Assembly: GCA_963920635.1 (NCBI GenBank)
Contig: OY987302.1
Span: 43,837,500-43,901,499 of the forward strand
DNA: 64,000 nucleotides
Reading direction: 5' to 3'
Source: Pseudeuparius sepicola
Taxonomy: Eukaryota > Arthropoda > Insecta > Coleoptera > Anthribidae
In this document: positions 1 to 12,996 of the stretch, piece after piece
Layout: every line of letters begins with the position of its first letter
Numbering within the stretch: position 1 is the stretch's first letter
Notes under the pieces: generated by a model
Database searches by the model: none
The model's input: the letters and a program-made list of their open reading frames with translations, nothing else
Told to the model about the DNA's origin: nothing
Program-made: the position numbers and the translations under genes

Positions 1-2990
1 TATACTTACGTAAACAATATCGCAATATTAAAAAATGAAACGCTCTCACAAGGATATTACAATTTGAATTTTTTAATAGATACCGGTAGATGAGCATAGC
101 TACGCGCATCGATACATCTTGGGATGTCGTCATGGTAAGTCAAACAGATTACAGGTGCAGAAAAATGAAGTTATTATGTCGTCACTGTTGACGAGCCCAA
201 AAATCCACAACTAACTACACTTATGTGATCACGTAAACGCTCTGTGGGAGCAATTGAAACTGACACAAGTGACAACGCCATTACAAAATATATTTTTTAC
301 CCGACCGATATATTCCACAACTTTATTAACACATCATAAACTAAACTTTGTACTTTGGTGGTGATACAATAACCTTATAGGTACAGTAAGATTCATAATA
401 TCTAATATTACAATGGTGTATGAATGAACCCGGTGGCCTCCTTCAGGATGGTAGAGTTAGAGTATTATTTCTTCCAACGGTTTCACGTGAAAGAATCGTT
501 CATCCGGATTTTCAGAATAGTTGCCAATTTTGGTTTAGACAATTCATTTAAAAGCAAATAGTTAAAAATTGAATTCTGTATTATATTTACAGTCCCAGGC
601 TATATGTGTATGGGTAACGTTTAATTTAAACACATAAATGTCAGGATAAAATACGGGACTTAAATGGCATTACATTTCGAATTCAAATAAAAGTTATTTA
701 CGGAAACCGTTCTATGTTTCGACACTGGCGTAGGTATTAATTCGTATTAATTGGACAAAAATATCGTGTTTCGAACAAATTTTTAGATATTTCAATGCAA
801 TAAAAAACATTTATTTAATTTGACTACCCCGACTACACCTTGGATGTTAGTTATAAAGTTCCTGTATTAGTAGAGAGCAGTGGAAGTCTATTTTTACATT
901 TGATCCCTCAGATCGTTGGTGAATATAAAAACTATTTAGGGAATCTCCCCTATTCTAATCGGCTGCCCTTTTCTTTGAACAATTGGAAACAATATATGTT
1001 CTGAAGTCAGCTGAACCTTCAGCTCCACAGTTATATGTATCTCCTAAAATAAAGAAACATTCACCTTACAAGGGTTAAGTAATATTTAGAATAGAACAAA
1101 CAGAAGGAATAATAGTGGTATTCTTTCGTAATGATCCTACTGATCCATCAGATCCAGTTTATTTATCCCTTGTTCTTTCAATCGAGATCACTTCCCCCAA
1201 CACTTAATTTAAACTGATCCGATGGGCCTCCCCCCAGCCTTCCAGCTTCTAGAAATTTTGGGATCAGTTGGCTCAGTTTGCTATTTTAAAACAGTGCCAA
1301 AATTCAACTTCTTGGTCTCAAAAACATAAAAAATAACATATCAATCACCACTTATGATAAAGTCAAAAATACTACTCTCTTCACACAATCTTGACGTTTC
1401 GGATTGCTTTTAGGCAAAATAGCTCCATGGAAAGGGGTGGAAATGATGGGAATGCAGACGTTTATATTATTTTAGGATCTCTAAGAAATATTGAAAGTTA
1501 TTATTACATAATCAGCTTAATAGAAAAGTGATGTGGAAGTAAAGATTCCATCTACAGCAGTTTTTTACTTTAATGTAGAAAATTAAGGGACACAAATTAT
1601 AAATATTTCAAAATCTAATTAAAAACAGGCAAAATTTTGATTGTAATATTATGTGTTCTAAATTACATCTGAATTGTCATAAATAAATAATACCTACATA
1701 CATACTAAATGGTTTCAATTTACAGTAGATGATAGGTGCCGCGTCATAAATTTCAGCAGGCCACTCCTGAACAATAATTGCAATATATTTCATTTATTAC
1801 AAACAGTAGAACTAATTTCAATAATTTTTGCTTTGAAATTTTTAGGTAAGTGTGAGATTTCCTTAGTGTCGTTTTCCTAGAAGCTATTATGAATGTTTAT
1901 TTTTCACAATTGTGAAAAGTATGATCAATTTCCATTAATTTTTATTTATCCGCCGTAATGTAAGTCCCATGAACAATTTCCTTGGAGAATGCCGAATTCT
2001 CGATAAAAATATGACTGCACCATCTAGCTTGGGTATTTCCATACGGAGGGATTCCCTCGAGAAGCTCGATAGGATTTCTTACAATTTCAAAAGAATTCGG
2101 TTGAATTTCAGTAGACCACTTGGAATGCATTAAAAATGATTTCCGCTTCGAAGATTTTCGTTTAACGTGAAAAATTGAATTTAAAATCCCTCTTACGCTA
2201 AGAAAATCTTTCCTTTATCTGTTATAACTATTAGATAGCATTCATGCTACTAGAAATTGTCTATTTTGTTGTTCTATACAAAAACCAAAATAATTTTAAA
2301 TTTCGATATCCAGGATACGTAAAACATTGAACAGCAAATTTTATACGGAATATAAGTTTCAAACGCTCTTAATGATTTAACTTACAAAATTCCAAAGCAG
2401 GTTTAACTTTAAACCCGTTTTTTTAACCGCTGCTTTCAGCGATAAAATAATAAGAGTACTTATCTATTGTATGTGAAATTGAATGGAGAATAAGTCTGTC
2501 TAGTTAAAAATTACATACAGTGCGACACAAAAAAGTTATGGTTATTTAAATCCAGGTACCTACAACACTGTAGGTGGCGCCCTTTAACATTAAACAAAAA
2601 ACTAAGCAATTATTTGAGTTTCTCATCATCAATACTCCTAGAATCCCGAATTTCGTCAAATTGCCATGTTAGTCAACAAAAATAGAATAAAAAAAAACTA
2701 ATAATTTTTTTTATCTCAAGAACCAAGCCTTTGCGGGCCTATGTTCATGTGAACTTTTTAACTCAAAATTAGTCAAAGGTTCATCCGTTAAAGTTTGTAC
2801 AAGTACAATTTTACTGAGCGCAATAAAAGGGAAAAAAGCTTACCTAATTTAATCATACTAATTACATACAGTTACAAAATCCAAAAAAGAATTGCCACGA
2901 ATTTGGTCATTTCAATATTCACACAAAATCCTACGTTTTCCACTACCTAAATGCAATGAAGCTATAGTCCAGGAATTACAGGCTGTGGGC
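1..2990. other. AT-rich stretch without recognisable gene
   Basis: I see no conserved coding sequence or complete mobile element here. A 62-codon minus-strand frame at 1942-2130 is open but matches no family I know. A sequence near 2519 (ACAGTGCGACACAAAAAAG) looks like the terminus of a MITE, but I could not find its partner. Confidence 0.5.
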
Positions 2991-2994
2991 TGGA

Positions 2995-4990
2995 AAAATT
3001 ATATCACACCTTCTGAAGGTTGTTTTAGGTTCACTAGACCTTGCTCTATAACATATCTGGAGTCACCACTTGTGCTCGATGCATACTTATCGATGTCATG
3101 TGTTTTATATCCATGTGATTAATTTTGATGTACTGAATCCCGAAAAATATTGCGGTACGTCCAAATTACCAGTTATAAGACCGTAACTGTCGAAAATTTG
3201 TCACAAAACATGGGAAAATTGAGCGAAATGAAGGCTGTTATTGGATTATGTGTATGTTCGTGCGGATCTGTGCGACCGTGCGCGGGTATGCGTTCATGCG
3301 TACGTACGCGTTGACATGGTTTGTAAGAGAGATGTGTGGTTCTGCACTTATAGAGAGTTTTAGGATCGAAATGAAACCACCATTTAAATATTGCCAGTTT
3401 AAATTTGCAAATGTAATAAATTACGCAGTGGAACTCAAACTATTTTTAGGTACACGTCAGATCACATACCTATAACAGAAATAACACAAAAAATACAATA
3501 ACATCTGAAATTACTTTTGAAAATTTAACTTATGGTAGTTCAAGCATCAGGCAAGTAACAATAATATGCTTTTATAGCTAGGTTTAATTAAAATGTAATC
3601 TTAAGTAGGCGATTCCGTAGAAAAGCACTTGCTATGAAGAAAACAAGTGTGAATGAATGGTAAGGCGTAAGGCTTATCATATTTTCATAAAGTAAGCCCT
3701 TGGTGCAGCCACCATCTGATCTGATTAAGCGGAGCAGCCTCTCAGGTGCAGATGGGGTTTTCGCAAGGGATAGGCACCAGACGATTGCCAAGTCGCTTCC
3801 AGCCGTATACAACAGCGGATCCAATACCTAGCGCTGATATTCCTGCACCAGTTTATAGCCAATTAACCAAAGTAATTAACTAGATATGTAACTGAAATTG
3901 CGCAGGTCTCATTACATTCTGAATGTCAACCAACCTCACGATAAACACGAAGAATGTGTGGCTTTGCAGTTGTCTTGGTATATAAGTGGGAGAGACTAAA
4001 TTGCGTCTTCAGGTTCTTGTTTGCATTTTGACGACTGTATAATATGTCATACCGAAGTCGGTCAAACGTTCTTTCCGTATTTCCATTGTACAATGCCCGT
4101 ATGACTCTTTCTCCCACCTTCAGCAATTCCTCGTCATCCACGCCAGGTAAGTTAAAATTTTTAACGTCTTCTTTTAGTCGTTCGTCAATTTGGATAAGTT
4201 TCAGGAGAGAGGCTTTCCCTTTGCCATAAAATGTAGGCGTTTAATCAGAGCCGGACATAGCATGGACGAACAGGATCACATCCTTGACCGCACTGAGTGA
4301 CTGCTGCACCTTCTCCATATTGTGCACTTTCGATGGCCTTCCGCAAGTGCCAGGCATTCACATGGGCATATTGCTCCCTGGAGGACATTGTTGGGAAAGT
4401 ACAGCCAAGATGTCCATGTCCGTAGCTGCCACCACAACCGGAGCATTTATTTGTTTCATTTCGTACATTTGCAAATTTAAACTGGTAATATCTATAAATG
4501 GTGGTTTCGTTTGCTACAAACTTCGATTTTAAAACCCTCCATAAGTGTACACCCATGCAGAACCACACACCTTACAAACCATGTCAACGCGTACGTACGC
4601 ACGCGCGCACCTTTGAGCTAACGCACGCGCGCACGTTTGCGCAGGCACGCACTCACATACACATAATATTCCAACAGCCTCCGCTCAATTTTTCCATGTT
4701 TTGTGACAAAATTTTGACAATTAAGGCCTTATAACTGCTAATTTACACCTGCCGCGACATTTTTCGGGATTCAGTACATCAAAATAAATCATGCGGACAT
4801 AAATTAACATCGATGAAAACCAGAACATGACGAGAAACAAAAAACGTAAATATTCAATATTTTCCACTAAAATTACGAAAACTTTGACAGCACTATATAC
4901 GCATCGAGCACAAGGGGGATTTTTGGTGACCCGAAATATATGTTGTAGTGTAAAGAACCGAAAACAACCTTCAGAAGATGTGATTTATTT
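2995..4990. mobile_element. Imperfect inverted-repeat element, about 2 kb
   Basis: The left arm (about 2999-3425) is matched in reverse complement by the right arm (about 4460-4990). Landmarks are TACTGAATCCCG near 3131 against CGGGATTCAGTA near 4767, and GCGTACGTACGC in both arms. The arms differ by many substitutions and by a CG-rich dinucleotide expansion in the right arm, so the element is old. The roughly 1-kb middle carries a decayed minus-strand coding fragment, listed separately. I cannot assign a superfamily because no clean target duplication is visible. Confidence 0.65.
3640..4240 (-). pseudogene. Decayed fragment of a TE-associated insect protein
   Basis: Minus-strand frames at 3926-4141 and 3588-3824 together resemble the C-terminal half of a multi-copy uncharacterised insect protein that I recall from transposable-element contexts. 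The first ends in a segment of the type 'TTAKPHILRVYREV' and the second carries 'APERLLRLIRSDGGC'; both recur in that family. The two pieces lie in different frames with stops between them, so the gene is broken. It sits between the arms of the inverted-repeat element at 2995-4990 and is probably its remnant cargo. The family match is from memory, not from a search. Confidence 0.35.
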
Positions 4991-5835
4991 TTTTATCATA
5001 TTTCTTTGAAAACACCTAATTTTCATCTGTATTAGTAATAATGTAAAATAGGCTTTTTCAAGCTACCGGATGGAAACAGCGCACGGAAAAAGTTTTCCCG
5101 ATAAATGTACAAATTAATATAAATTTAAGAAAGTCTATATGCTATCTGATATTGAGCAAGTGTTTGAATTTTTAAATACAGTTCTGTAATATTTTTTGAC
5201 GTTTTATCCACCTTATCTGGCATGGACTAATTATTTAAAACATCATATCACCATGGAAATAATTTGAGAGTACCTGACCATGGAAACGCACCACACATAC
5301 CAAACACTGTATTGTCGGCGTTATTTATTTTAAAAATGTTCCTTTCGTTTTATCTCTTCGCTTTCAAAGAAGTATAATAAAAATTATCTTTCAATGCACG
5401 TCCAGAAATAGATTTTCCGAGTTCCGCTTCTCTTCACACGAGAATTTGTCACACGCACACGGAAAAAATCCTTATTTCCAGGCTGGTAATGAAATATACT
5501 ATTTCCGGGTTTGGGGTTGATATGGACGTCAAGATGTCTAAAGTATGCGAGAAAGTCACGATGTCAAATAAGACGTCACTTGAATAGTTTCAAAATTCTA
5601 CCATTTTACGTCTTCTTAAAATATGTTAAACGTAGTAGATGAAGCTGTATCAGCTATGGATTATAGTAAGGTCACTGCTCAATGGCTGATCTAATATAAA
5701 GATAAATAATGCCCGCAATAATGCAATTCCTCCAACAGATAAATATGGGGATATTCATGGCGTTTTAGTAGCCACTCCTTTGTCCACCGGGATCGACGAT
5801 TTCTTTACTATCAATTCTGGGGCCTTTCTTTTTTA
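4991..5835. other. No recognisable feature
   Basis: AT-rich sequence with no coding signal, palindrome or repeat boundary that I can support. Confidence 0.5.
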
Positions 5836-6036
5836 TCTATAGTAATATTATAAAGAGAAAAGATTGGTATTTTTGTTTGTAATGAATAAACTCAAAAACT
5901 ACTGGACCGATTTTAAAAATTCTTTCACTAATAGAATGCTACATTATCACTGAGTAACATAGGCTATATTGTTAATCGAGTTAAATTAGGGATATAAATA
6001 AATGTTTACCCGTGCGAAGCCGGGACAGGCCGCTAG
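5836..6036 (+). mobile_element. Short non-autonomous Helitron, 201 bp
   Basis: It starts with TC (TCTATAGTAATATTATAAAG) directly after an A and ends in CTAG directly before a T, as expected for Helitron insertion between A and T. The 3' end carries the GC-rich signature CCCGTGCGAAGCCGGG, whose CCCG/CGGG ends can pair in a small hairpin 15 bases before CTAG. The internal text (AAACTCAAAAACTACTGGAC) is familiar from widespread arthropod Helitrons. It has no coding capacity and must have been moved by a RepHel protein encoded elsewhere. Confidence 0.85.
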
Positions 6037-6741
6037 TTTTTTATACTTTTAATGTGTAACAGTCGCACTGAATGCAATGCTGGTCTATAATTTCTAGTTT
6101 CAGTGGTCTTGAAGCAAGGCTTATTGATAAATCCAAATAAGTAATCATTTATTATCATTGGTAAAAACATCAAGTAGAATTACCGAGCAAGATGTTTTTA
6201 AAGTTAAAATTGTGTTGAAGTGAGGCTGCCAGGAATGGTAGAAACTTGGGTTTCTACATTGATAATAATCTGAGTTTCGTCTCGCATATATTGGAATATG
6301 GAAGATAGACGATGTTGTTTGTTTCATGAGGTGGTTGTTGACATGACCTAATAACCTATCTAGGTATTTAATAGCAATTTCGAGATTTAAGTAGTACAAT
6401 TCCAACCATCTAATAAAAGCATTTAATTATTGTTGGTCTGCAGCAAATATAAGATTCACATCTGGTGGCATTTTCCTTTTTAATCCCAAAAGCAAGGAAA
6501 CAGGAACCAAAGTGCTCATATAAGATGGATTCGGTAAAAACAAACAATTCCAAAGTAAAGTTTTTGATTCGGTACTTGACACTGTTGCCAACAAGTGCAA
6601 TTTCTTTGTTCTCTGAGCTAATTCTAATTGTGAAGTATACTTGAGCAATTGAAATTTTTCCGAATCATAATGTTTTAGATAAACTTCATGGTAAGCTTGC
6701 ATAAAAGGTAAATATAAAAACCTAACGTTGTATAAAAAAGG
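6037..6741. other. No assigned feature; open minus frame downstream of the exon-like block
   Basis: The minus-strand frame that contains the RRM-like exon stays open for about 100 more codons to 6427. That extension does not look like RRM sequence and I recognise nothing in it. It is probably intron read in frame, or a sequence fused to the exon by chance. Confidence 0.35.
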
Positions 6742-6831
6742 ATATTCCACCATTGCCTGCACTCCATTTTTCTTGAATATAACTATTCGTAGCACTTGTC
6801 CACTGGACTGGCAGATTGTGTGCAGAACGTC
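6742..6831 (-). CDS. Exon-like fragment of an hnRNP L / smooth-type RRM protein
   Basis: Thirty codons on the minus strand read as the start of the second RNA-recognition motif of hnRNP L-family proteins (Drosophila smooth). They begin DVLHTICQSSGQ and continue RIVIFKKNGVQAMVE, which covers the helix and the RNP1-like strand typical of that RRM. The block starts exactly after a pyrimidine-rich tract and CAG (6832-6834), a good 3' splice site, so this is not an intronless processed copy. The downstream end is less clear: GT dinucleotides at 6750 and 6721 (minus strand) are candidate donors. I found no other RRM exon in the window. It may be a real exon of a gene with very large introns, or a duplicated exon stranded among repeats. 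RRM proteins of this family bind CA-rich RNA and act in nuclear RNA processing. Confidence 0.6.
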
Positions 6832-6850
6832 CTGAAAAAGAAATAATATA
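6832..6850 (-). other. 3' splice acceptor of the hnRNP L-like exon
   Basis: Reading the minus strand, TTATTTCTTTTTCAG directly precedes the first RRM codon (GAC). Tract and AG agree with the insect acceptor consensus. Confidence 0.6.
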
Positions 6851-7273
6851 TCAGGCATTCAATCAAATTACTCTAACTTCTGTATATTATTATTTTTTGT
6901 TTCGGGCTCAGTCTCTGGTAGTCATAAGAAAACAAAACAAAAATTAATTAATGAACAGGTATAATTTGCCAGAATTTTATTTGCATTCGAGTTTTATTCA
7001 AGGTTTTAGCACCTAGTACTTTGGTCAAGGTCAAATGCGTGTAAATATTTTTGTAAAGTTAGTTAAAGGAAATATAATAGTATAAACTGTTTTCTTTTTA
7101 AGAACTTATGATATACTTGTGTGCGTACAAATGCACCATTTTGTATGCTTTTCCTTTTCCCAATTCAGCTTGGAATAGAGGGATATTAATAGTTATTTAC
7201 ATTGCTAGATGTGTAAGTGCATATTATTTGTGGCCGAGGAGATTCACCGAGAGATTGACCGAAGCCTCGGTCA

Positions 7274-7314
7274 CATCTCGCCAAGGCCTACTTATTGAAA
7301 AAATCTTACAATAA
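7274..7314. repeat. Dispersed repeat, copy 1
   Basis: About 40 bases, including CGCCAAGGCCTACTTATT and TACAATAATG, recur in the same orientation at 9992-10034 with few differences. Confidence 0.55.
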
Positions 7315-9435
7315 TGGCGAGTGTTTTGAGGCTTTTTAATGACGATTAAAAAAACAAACGAAAGTACTCTTTAAAATTAAAGGGGCTTTTGTAACAATGG
7401 AAACATTGACTAAAAAATATTGTGGCATAAGTTCCTACAATTTTAACGGATACATACTTTAGTGCGATTATGAAATTTGAGCAACCTCATATTAGACAAT
7501 CATAAATAATAACCAGAAAAACAATTTACCTAGGTGGTCCTTTCATTTGTACGGTAAGCACGTTGTTACTGTGATATAATTAGTTGCTCCTGTAGGGAAA
7601 TTATGATTGAATAAATTATACACTTGTATAATAAACATAATTAACAAAAACTAGACAAGTAAAATTAGATTTTAGTCTACGTTGGGTATTACTTTCTCAG
7701 GTCGTGTATTTATTATAGAAATCAGGTGAACATTATTACTATAAACACATACATATTCACGCACGAGACAGGACGTCATCTGTTCGCTCACCATGTTGCT
7801 CTAGATCTATTAATTTGCAACAAAGAAAATAATACTACGCAATTTTCTTTCTTTGTAGATATAATCCCAGTCCAATTGGAATTGGGAGGAATTGAGAACG
7901 AGAACGATAATATTCTTAAAATTTTCATTCGTTCATTTTCTACAGTTGTTATTGTACTGAAATTGGTTCATAATAATTCCAAAATATTTCTAAGGGGGGG
8001 GGGATTAGAGATACCTCTACAGTTACAAAGAAAGTACCTACTTATTTTTACGAAAGCTAGACTACATTTGTGTACAATTTCAGTGAAGTCGAGAACATTT
8101 TACAGTAATAACCTATTGATTGAAAATGAACGTTTGAGGCCACCCCGCAAATAAAAGCGTGATACATTTATTTTTACTGAAGTACCTACCAGCTATTTTT
8201 GCCTTTTGAATAATTCATCTTTATAAATGACGCATGACAAAGCCAATTAGTTTGTGATATTCAGTTCTGATGAGAAACTTGGACGACCTACTTCTGTTTT
8301 GCTAGAAAAAATGAAAAAAGGCAAAACAATTTTTTGTTCGCAATTAAAATACCTGCTCGCTATACTGACACTAACGACGAACACAATAAACGTAAATACA
8401 TTATGTTGGTAAGAACACTCATTTGTTTACAGTCTCTTTGGCATACTAAAATATTACGACTGCAGTCAGTTTAAGTAAAAAAATTTAATCTAATTCGAAG
8501 TATAATTCTTCCCATCTCAACAAATAATGCTACCACCAGCATAAAAAATATAATTAAAAAATCGTAATCTTCACACACAGTTAGTTCTTGCTAATGCCAA
8601 TGTTATGGAACCTGATATTTATGTACGGAATGGTCCCAGATTTTGTGCCGGAAGGGGATGCTAATGCTAATTCGATAATTTCCCAAAATGTTACCTAACT
8701 TATCACTAATATAAATTAGTTCTCAGATAACTTTAAAAAAGCAAAAAATATGCCACAGATACAGTTTTTGAATTTCTAATAATCTTTAATTTCCTTCAAG
8801 GCTTCACTGTCTTTTAATCACACAATGAGGAAGATCCACTAAAAAGGAAAATGTGAAAAACATTTTTTGGCGGAGTTTAAGATGTGTGACAATTCAAGAA
8901 TAATTCGACGCACCTGGTTCCAAGGAAACATAGGGTGAGCGATGTTGTCGTGTTCAGTGTTCAACCTTATTATTGAAAGTTAATCTGAATGAATAAATAT
9001 CTACTTATGTATTATTGGCAGTATCGAGGTTGTTAGACATGATTCTTCAAATGGCAAGCGTTATAGCACTTGGAACACTTTGAGAAAATGTATTCACAGC
9101 ACAATCACTTGCATTTACGACTTTCTACACCCACAATAATTCGCATAGTGTTTAAATTACACGAGAACATTTCTACCACTAGCTCTGTCAAACTCTAGCG
9201 GTGCGTATCCGGTTGGATCGTTTTTCCTGTTTGTTTTTGGTAGACCACTAAACTACTGATCAGTGCACTGGCCGCTAGTGGCACTCTCTAGACCGTTGTT
9301 ACAGATTTCTGTAGGTATACGCCAGGGAGACAAGTTCTGTCTGCAACGCTTGATAGATGGCGCTGGTGTCACAGATTGTATTTTAATAGGCTGTACCTAG
9401 TTGTTTTTAAAAACGTGTAATTAATCGGTAATAAA
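7315..9435. other. No recognisable gene
   Basis: A 142-codon plus-strand frame at 7726-8154 is open, but its composition is AT-rich filler with no family resemblance, and I do not call it a gene. The region around 9160-9400 shares short words (TACACGAGAA, AAGTTCTG) with 18220-18340 and may be a diverged copy of the same element. Confidence 0.4.
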
Positions 9436-9490
9436 TTAACTGAGACCATGATGTTTTATCATCACATCAGAAAACTGTTTCCCACAAAAT
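9436..9490. repeat. Dispersed repeat, direct copy of 18488-18545
   Basis: The segment around AGACCATGATGTTTTATC recurs in the same orientation at 18497 as AGACCATGATTTTTTTATC, followed in both by similar text. With the inverted match at 10130-10260, this suggests two decayed copies of one older element. Confidence 0.4.
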
Positions 9491-9632
9491 TTAAAAACTC
9501 CAGTAAACGTTATCGAACTTTTAGTTTTCTCTCAATATTAATTGAATTAATATGTTAGTGCAATTGGCAATTGCGCGCCGGGAATTGCCGGCCTCTATAA
9601 AGGGTGATTTAGTCACGATGTAATAGTTATTT

Positions 9633-9721
9633 ATGTACCAAGGCACTGAAGTTCAGAGCCAGAGGCCTCGGCAACTAAATTCCACATGAGTCATAAAAAG
9701 AACTTCAGTGCCGAGGTACAT
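9633..9721. repeat. Hairpin repeat, 22-bp arms
   Basis: ATGTACCAAGGCACTGAAGT opens the unit and its reverse complement closes it with one mismatch (9700-9721). The loop contains CTCGGCAACTAAATTCC. The loop and right arm recur at 25672-25734, so this is a dispersed family. Confidence 0.65.
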
Positions 9722-9991
9722 ATTATATTTCTTTTGAAATCGGAAAAAAAAAGTTTTATTAGGCAAGAAAATAATAATAAGGGATCACCCGTCCATGAAC
9801 CGACCATGCGCGGAGTTGCTTGACTTTGACGATCGCCCTACCTACTAAAATATGTATACTGAAGGATTGCGCTTCTATAGGAAACAATTTCGCAATGTGC
9901 ACGAAAAGTTAAATGGGCCTTTATCGGCCGGGTTTTGAATATTTGGTCACTTTTGACGGGCGATTTCTACGCGTCTGACGTTTGATGTTTA

Positions 9992-10034
9992 CATCACGCC
10001 AAGGCCTACTTATTAAAAAAATCGTACAATAATG
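9992..10034. repeat. Dispersed repeat, copy 2
   Basis: Second copy of the repeat at 7274-7314. Confidence 0.55.
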
Positions 10035-10129
10035 TAGCCCATTACTGTACGATTTCTGTGCTTTTAATGAAGATTTTGGGAAACGTCACTGCCGATTTGA
10101 AGAAAAAAAATTTAATCACGGTGGGAAAA

Positions 10130-10260
10130 AATAGCTTAATACGAATTCGAAATAAAAAAAAATCAAGTCAACCAAAAAAAAGTGTATTAAAACCCCTCGT
10201 TAATGGCGTTCACCAGATCAGCTGTTAAGCTCGCGCGTCGAGATTAGATACCGACCCCGT
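10130..10260. repeat. Inverted partner of 18585-18720
   Basis: The text around GTATTAAAACCCCTCGTTAA and the CGCGCGTCG stretch is matched in reverse complement near 18590-18715 (AAGGGGTTTTAATAC, GACGCGCGCG). The match is imperfect. Confidence 0.45.
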
Positions 10261-12065
10261 GGCGCGGAGTTGCCAGTTGCAATTTAACAAATGTGATACA
10301 AATGTGTGTGCGGAAATTCGGGAAAAGCCTTTAAGCAAATACTGGTGCTTATGATGTAAATACAACATTTTCTTATGATGTTTGAAATGTTATAACGCTT
10401 GCCCTTTGTAGAATCAAGACTGAGTACACCAAAAATGCAGATGAAAGGTATAGGTAATTCTTATTTCTTCAGTTTCACCTTCAGCAAATAAAATGATTGA
10501 AATTTGGCAACATTGTGAAATGAAATTTAATCTTTTGGAGTTCAGGAAGCAAACTTGTTTGGAAAGAAAAACTGAGAAGGTTTGTAAAATTTCAAAAGTC
10601 TATAGACCTACTAGTTTGATATTTTTCTGATCAAAAACTTTTGAAATTTTTCGCACATATTCAGTTTTTCGTCATAAACAAGTTTCCTCAATAAGATTCT
10701 GAAGTGAAAGCTACAGAAAGGACACTTTCTAAAAAAAGTTGGGAAAGACTAAAAATTAAAGCAAGCTTAGACTATTGAAATTTCACGAACCTAGCCCCAT
10801 CAAGCCCCCACTTAGAACCGCATACTTATGCCTGTTCAAACAAAATGAAAAATAGTATACAGGAAATTTTGACAGGTAACTTTTTAAGTTTTTCATTCAT
10901 AGACAAAGTTGAATTAAAAACTTTTGGGATACCAACTCCACAATTATATCTCAACAAGATAAAGTTGCAAGTCTAAACTATTATACGACAATAACAAGTC
11001 GATATGTGGATGCGACAAATCAAATGCACTGTTTTGTTTTCCCTGTTTACTCTTCTATAAAGGAGTGGAAAAGACATGCGCTAGAAGAGGATTAAAATGT
11101 TTTAAAAAGGAAGACTCTCAAAATCCTGGTAATTTTCTGCAATTAATCGATTTTACATCGGAGTTAGATTCTAGTATGAAAGAACATTAAAAAGTTCTAC
11201 AGTATTCAAGAGTTCATCAAAAACGGTGCAAAATTTAGAACAGCATGCTAGAAGTTTGTCGCAACCAATTCGAGAGGAAATAAATAAAAAGACCTTTTGA
11301 TCATACATTTCGAATCATTGTCAAATAGTATTGATATTTAATAGATATTTACATGAAGGAAATGTTTTTCGTTACTAACTTCTTAAAAAACGCGAGAAAA
11401 AAGGGAATTATTGTTTTATGCACTTTTTATATTAATTATGCAAAATTACGTTATTACTACTAAAACAAATTAATTGACCACGAGTGTGTTCTTTTTTCTT
11501 TTCAAAACGTAGCTCCTCCTGTGCATTAACTCACGAGCCGCCACTGCCAAGTACTGAAAGTAGCAGGGTGGTGGGGGATAAAGAAGCGATTGAATTGACA
11601 TTATAATATATTGACTAAAAGTGGTCCTCCTTCCAATAAATGTAGACGCGCGTCGGGGATTTTTAAAATGTATTTTCATTGCCGAAACATTCAGGGTGGC
11701 TAGTTTTCAAATGAGCACACTGTGCACATCCATTTATTTTTGAATAGAAATAATTTTTTAATTGAAGTTATGTTTTAAGTTAGCGTTCCAAGTTTCATTC
11801 TTTTAAGATTAAGCATTTATGAATTTTCAAAGTTAAATCTGAACTAACCACTAACAAAGCGCCAGAGCTTGTTTTAGCAGTGTTTTTCTGGCAACTTGAA
11901 GTTGTGCTTTAGTCACTTTGTTTCGGGTGAAAAACCCAACTAAAATTAAATTGATCTATTTGTGCCACAAAAAAATTTACAACAATATAGGTACTGTTAT
12001 ATATTATATTTTATATTATTATATATCGGCCAACCGTATATGTTTCTGTGTATACAATATGATGT
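10261..12065. other. No recognisable gene
   Basis: AT-rich sequence without coding or repeat boundaries that I can support. Short frames at 11470-11679 (minus) and 11962-12180 (plus) look like chance; the latter runs into the MITE at 12066. Confidence 0.45.
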
Positions 12066-12996
12066 GTTCTGGGTGATCCAAACTCGACGCCCCAGGCCTA
12101 CAGCGGGAACACGAAAACTCAAAATAAAATTTCGAAAAGGGGTTCTTAAATGGGACATACTAAGGTCCAATTTTGACTGAAAATTAGCTTTTGTGATGTT
12201 TGGGAAAATAGCCGCTGTGACGTCATCGATATTATTTTCCCAAAAACATGCCAGTTTTTCTCTATATATTAAAAGTCCTTATCATTCTCAACAACTTTTG
12301 TAGGGAAAGATTTTCTGTATCTTTGATTGTTCAAAATATACAGGGTCAAATACGACGTCAAATATGTAAAAAAAACATGGAATTTTTTCTAATCATTTTT
12401 CGAAATCTAGATACCTAGCTACGAAAACAATCGATAGTTAGAAATTATTTAAGAGTATGTTAGGGTGCCTTGCACACCTTTAAATTTATTCAACTGGAAT
12501 ATTTATTAAATTTCTGAATTATGTTTGTTACTAACTTGTTTGATACCTATTATTGTTTGTTATAAAAAAAAATTAAAAATATTCCAGTTGAATAAATTTA
12601 AGGGTGCGCAAGGCACCCTAACATACTCTTAAATAATTTCTGACTATCAATTGTTTCCATAGCTATCTAGATTTCGAAAAATGATTAGAAAAATTCCATG
12701 TTTTTTTACATATCTGACCCTGTATATTTTGAACAATAAAAGATACAGAAAATCTTTCCCTACAAAAGTTGTTGAGAATTATAAGGACTTTCAATATATA
12801 GAGAAAAACTGGTATGTTTCTGGGAAAATAATATCAATGACGTCACAGCGGCCATTTTCCCAAACATCAAAAAAGCTAATTTTCGGTCTTAATTGGACCT
12901 TAGTATGTCCCATTTAAGAACCCCTTTTCAAAATTTTATTTTGAGTTTTCGTGTTCCCCCTGTAGGCCTGGGGCGTCGAGTTTGGATCACCTTGTA
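12066..12996. mobile_element. Long-hairpin MITE, about 930 bp
   Basis: Two arms of about 440 bp (from GGTGATCCAAACTCGACGCC at 12072 to the reverse complement ending at 12991) flank a loop of about 70 bp near 12506-12574. The arms match closely and would form a long RNA hairpin if transcribed. Each arm contains TGACGTCA beside GCGGCCATTTTCCC or a close variant. There is no coding capacity. The termini resemble the CAGGGTG-ended MITEs elsewhere in this window. Confidence 0.8.

Noticed and set aside
1942..2130. 62-codon minus-strand frame
   Set aside because: Open and less AT-biased than its surroundings but unrecognised and isolated.
7726..8154. 142-codon plus-strand frame
   Set aside because: Composition looks like AT-rich filler; no motif, no splice context, a run of G bases inside it.
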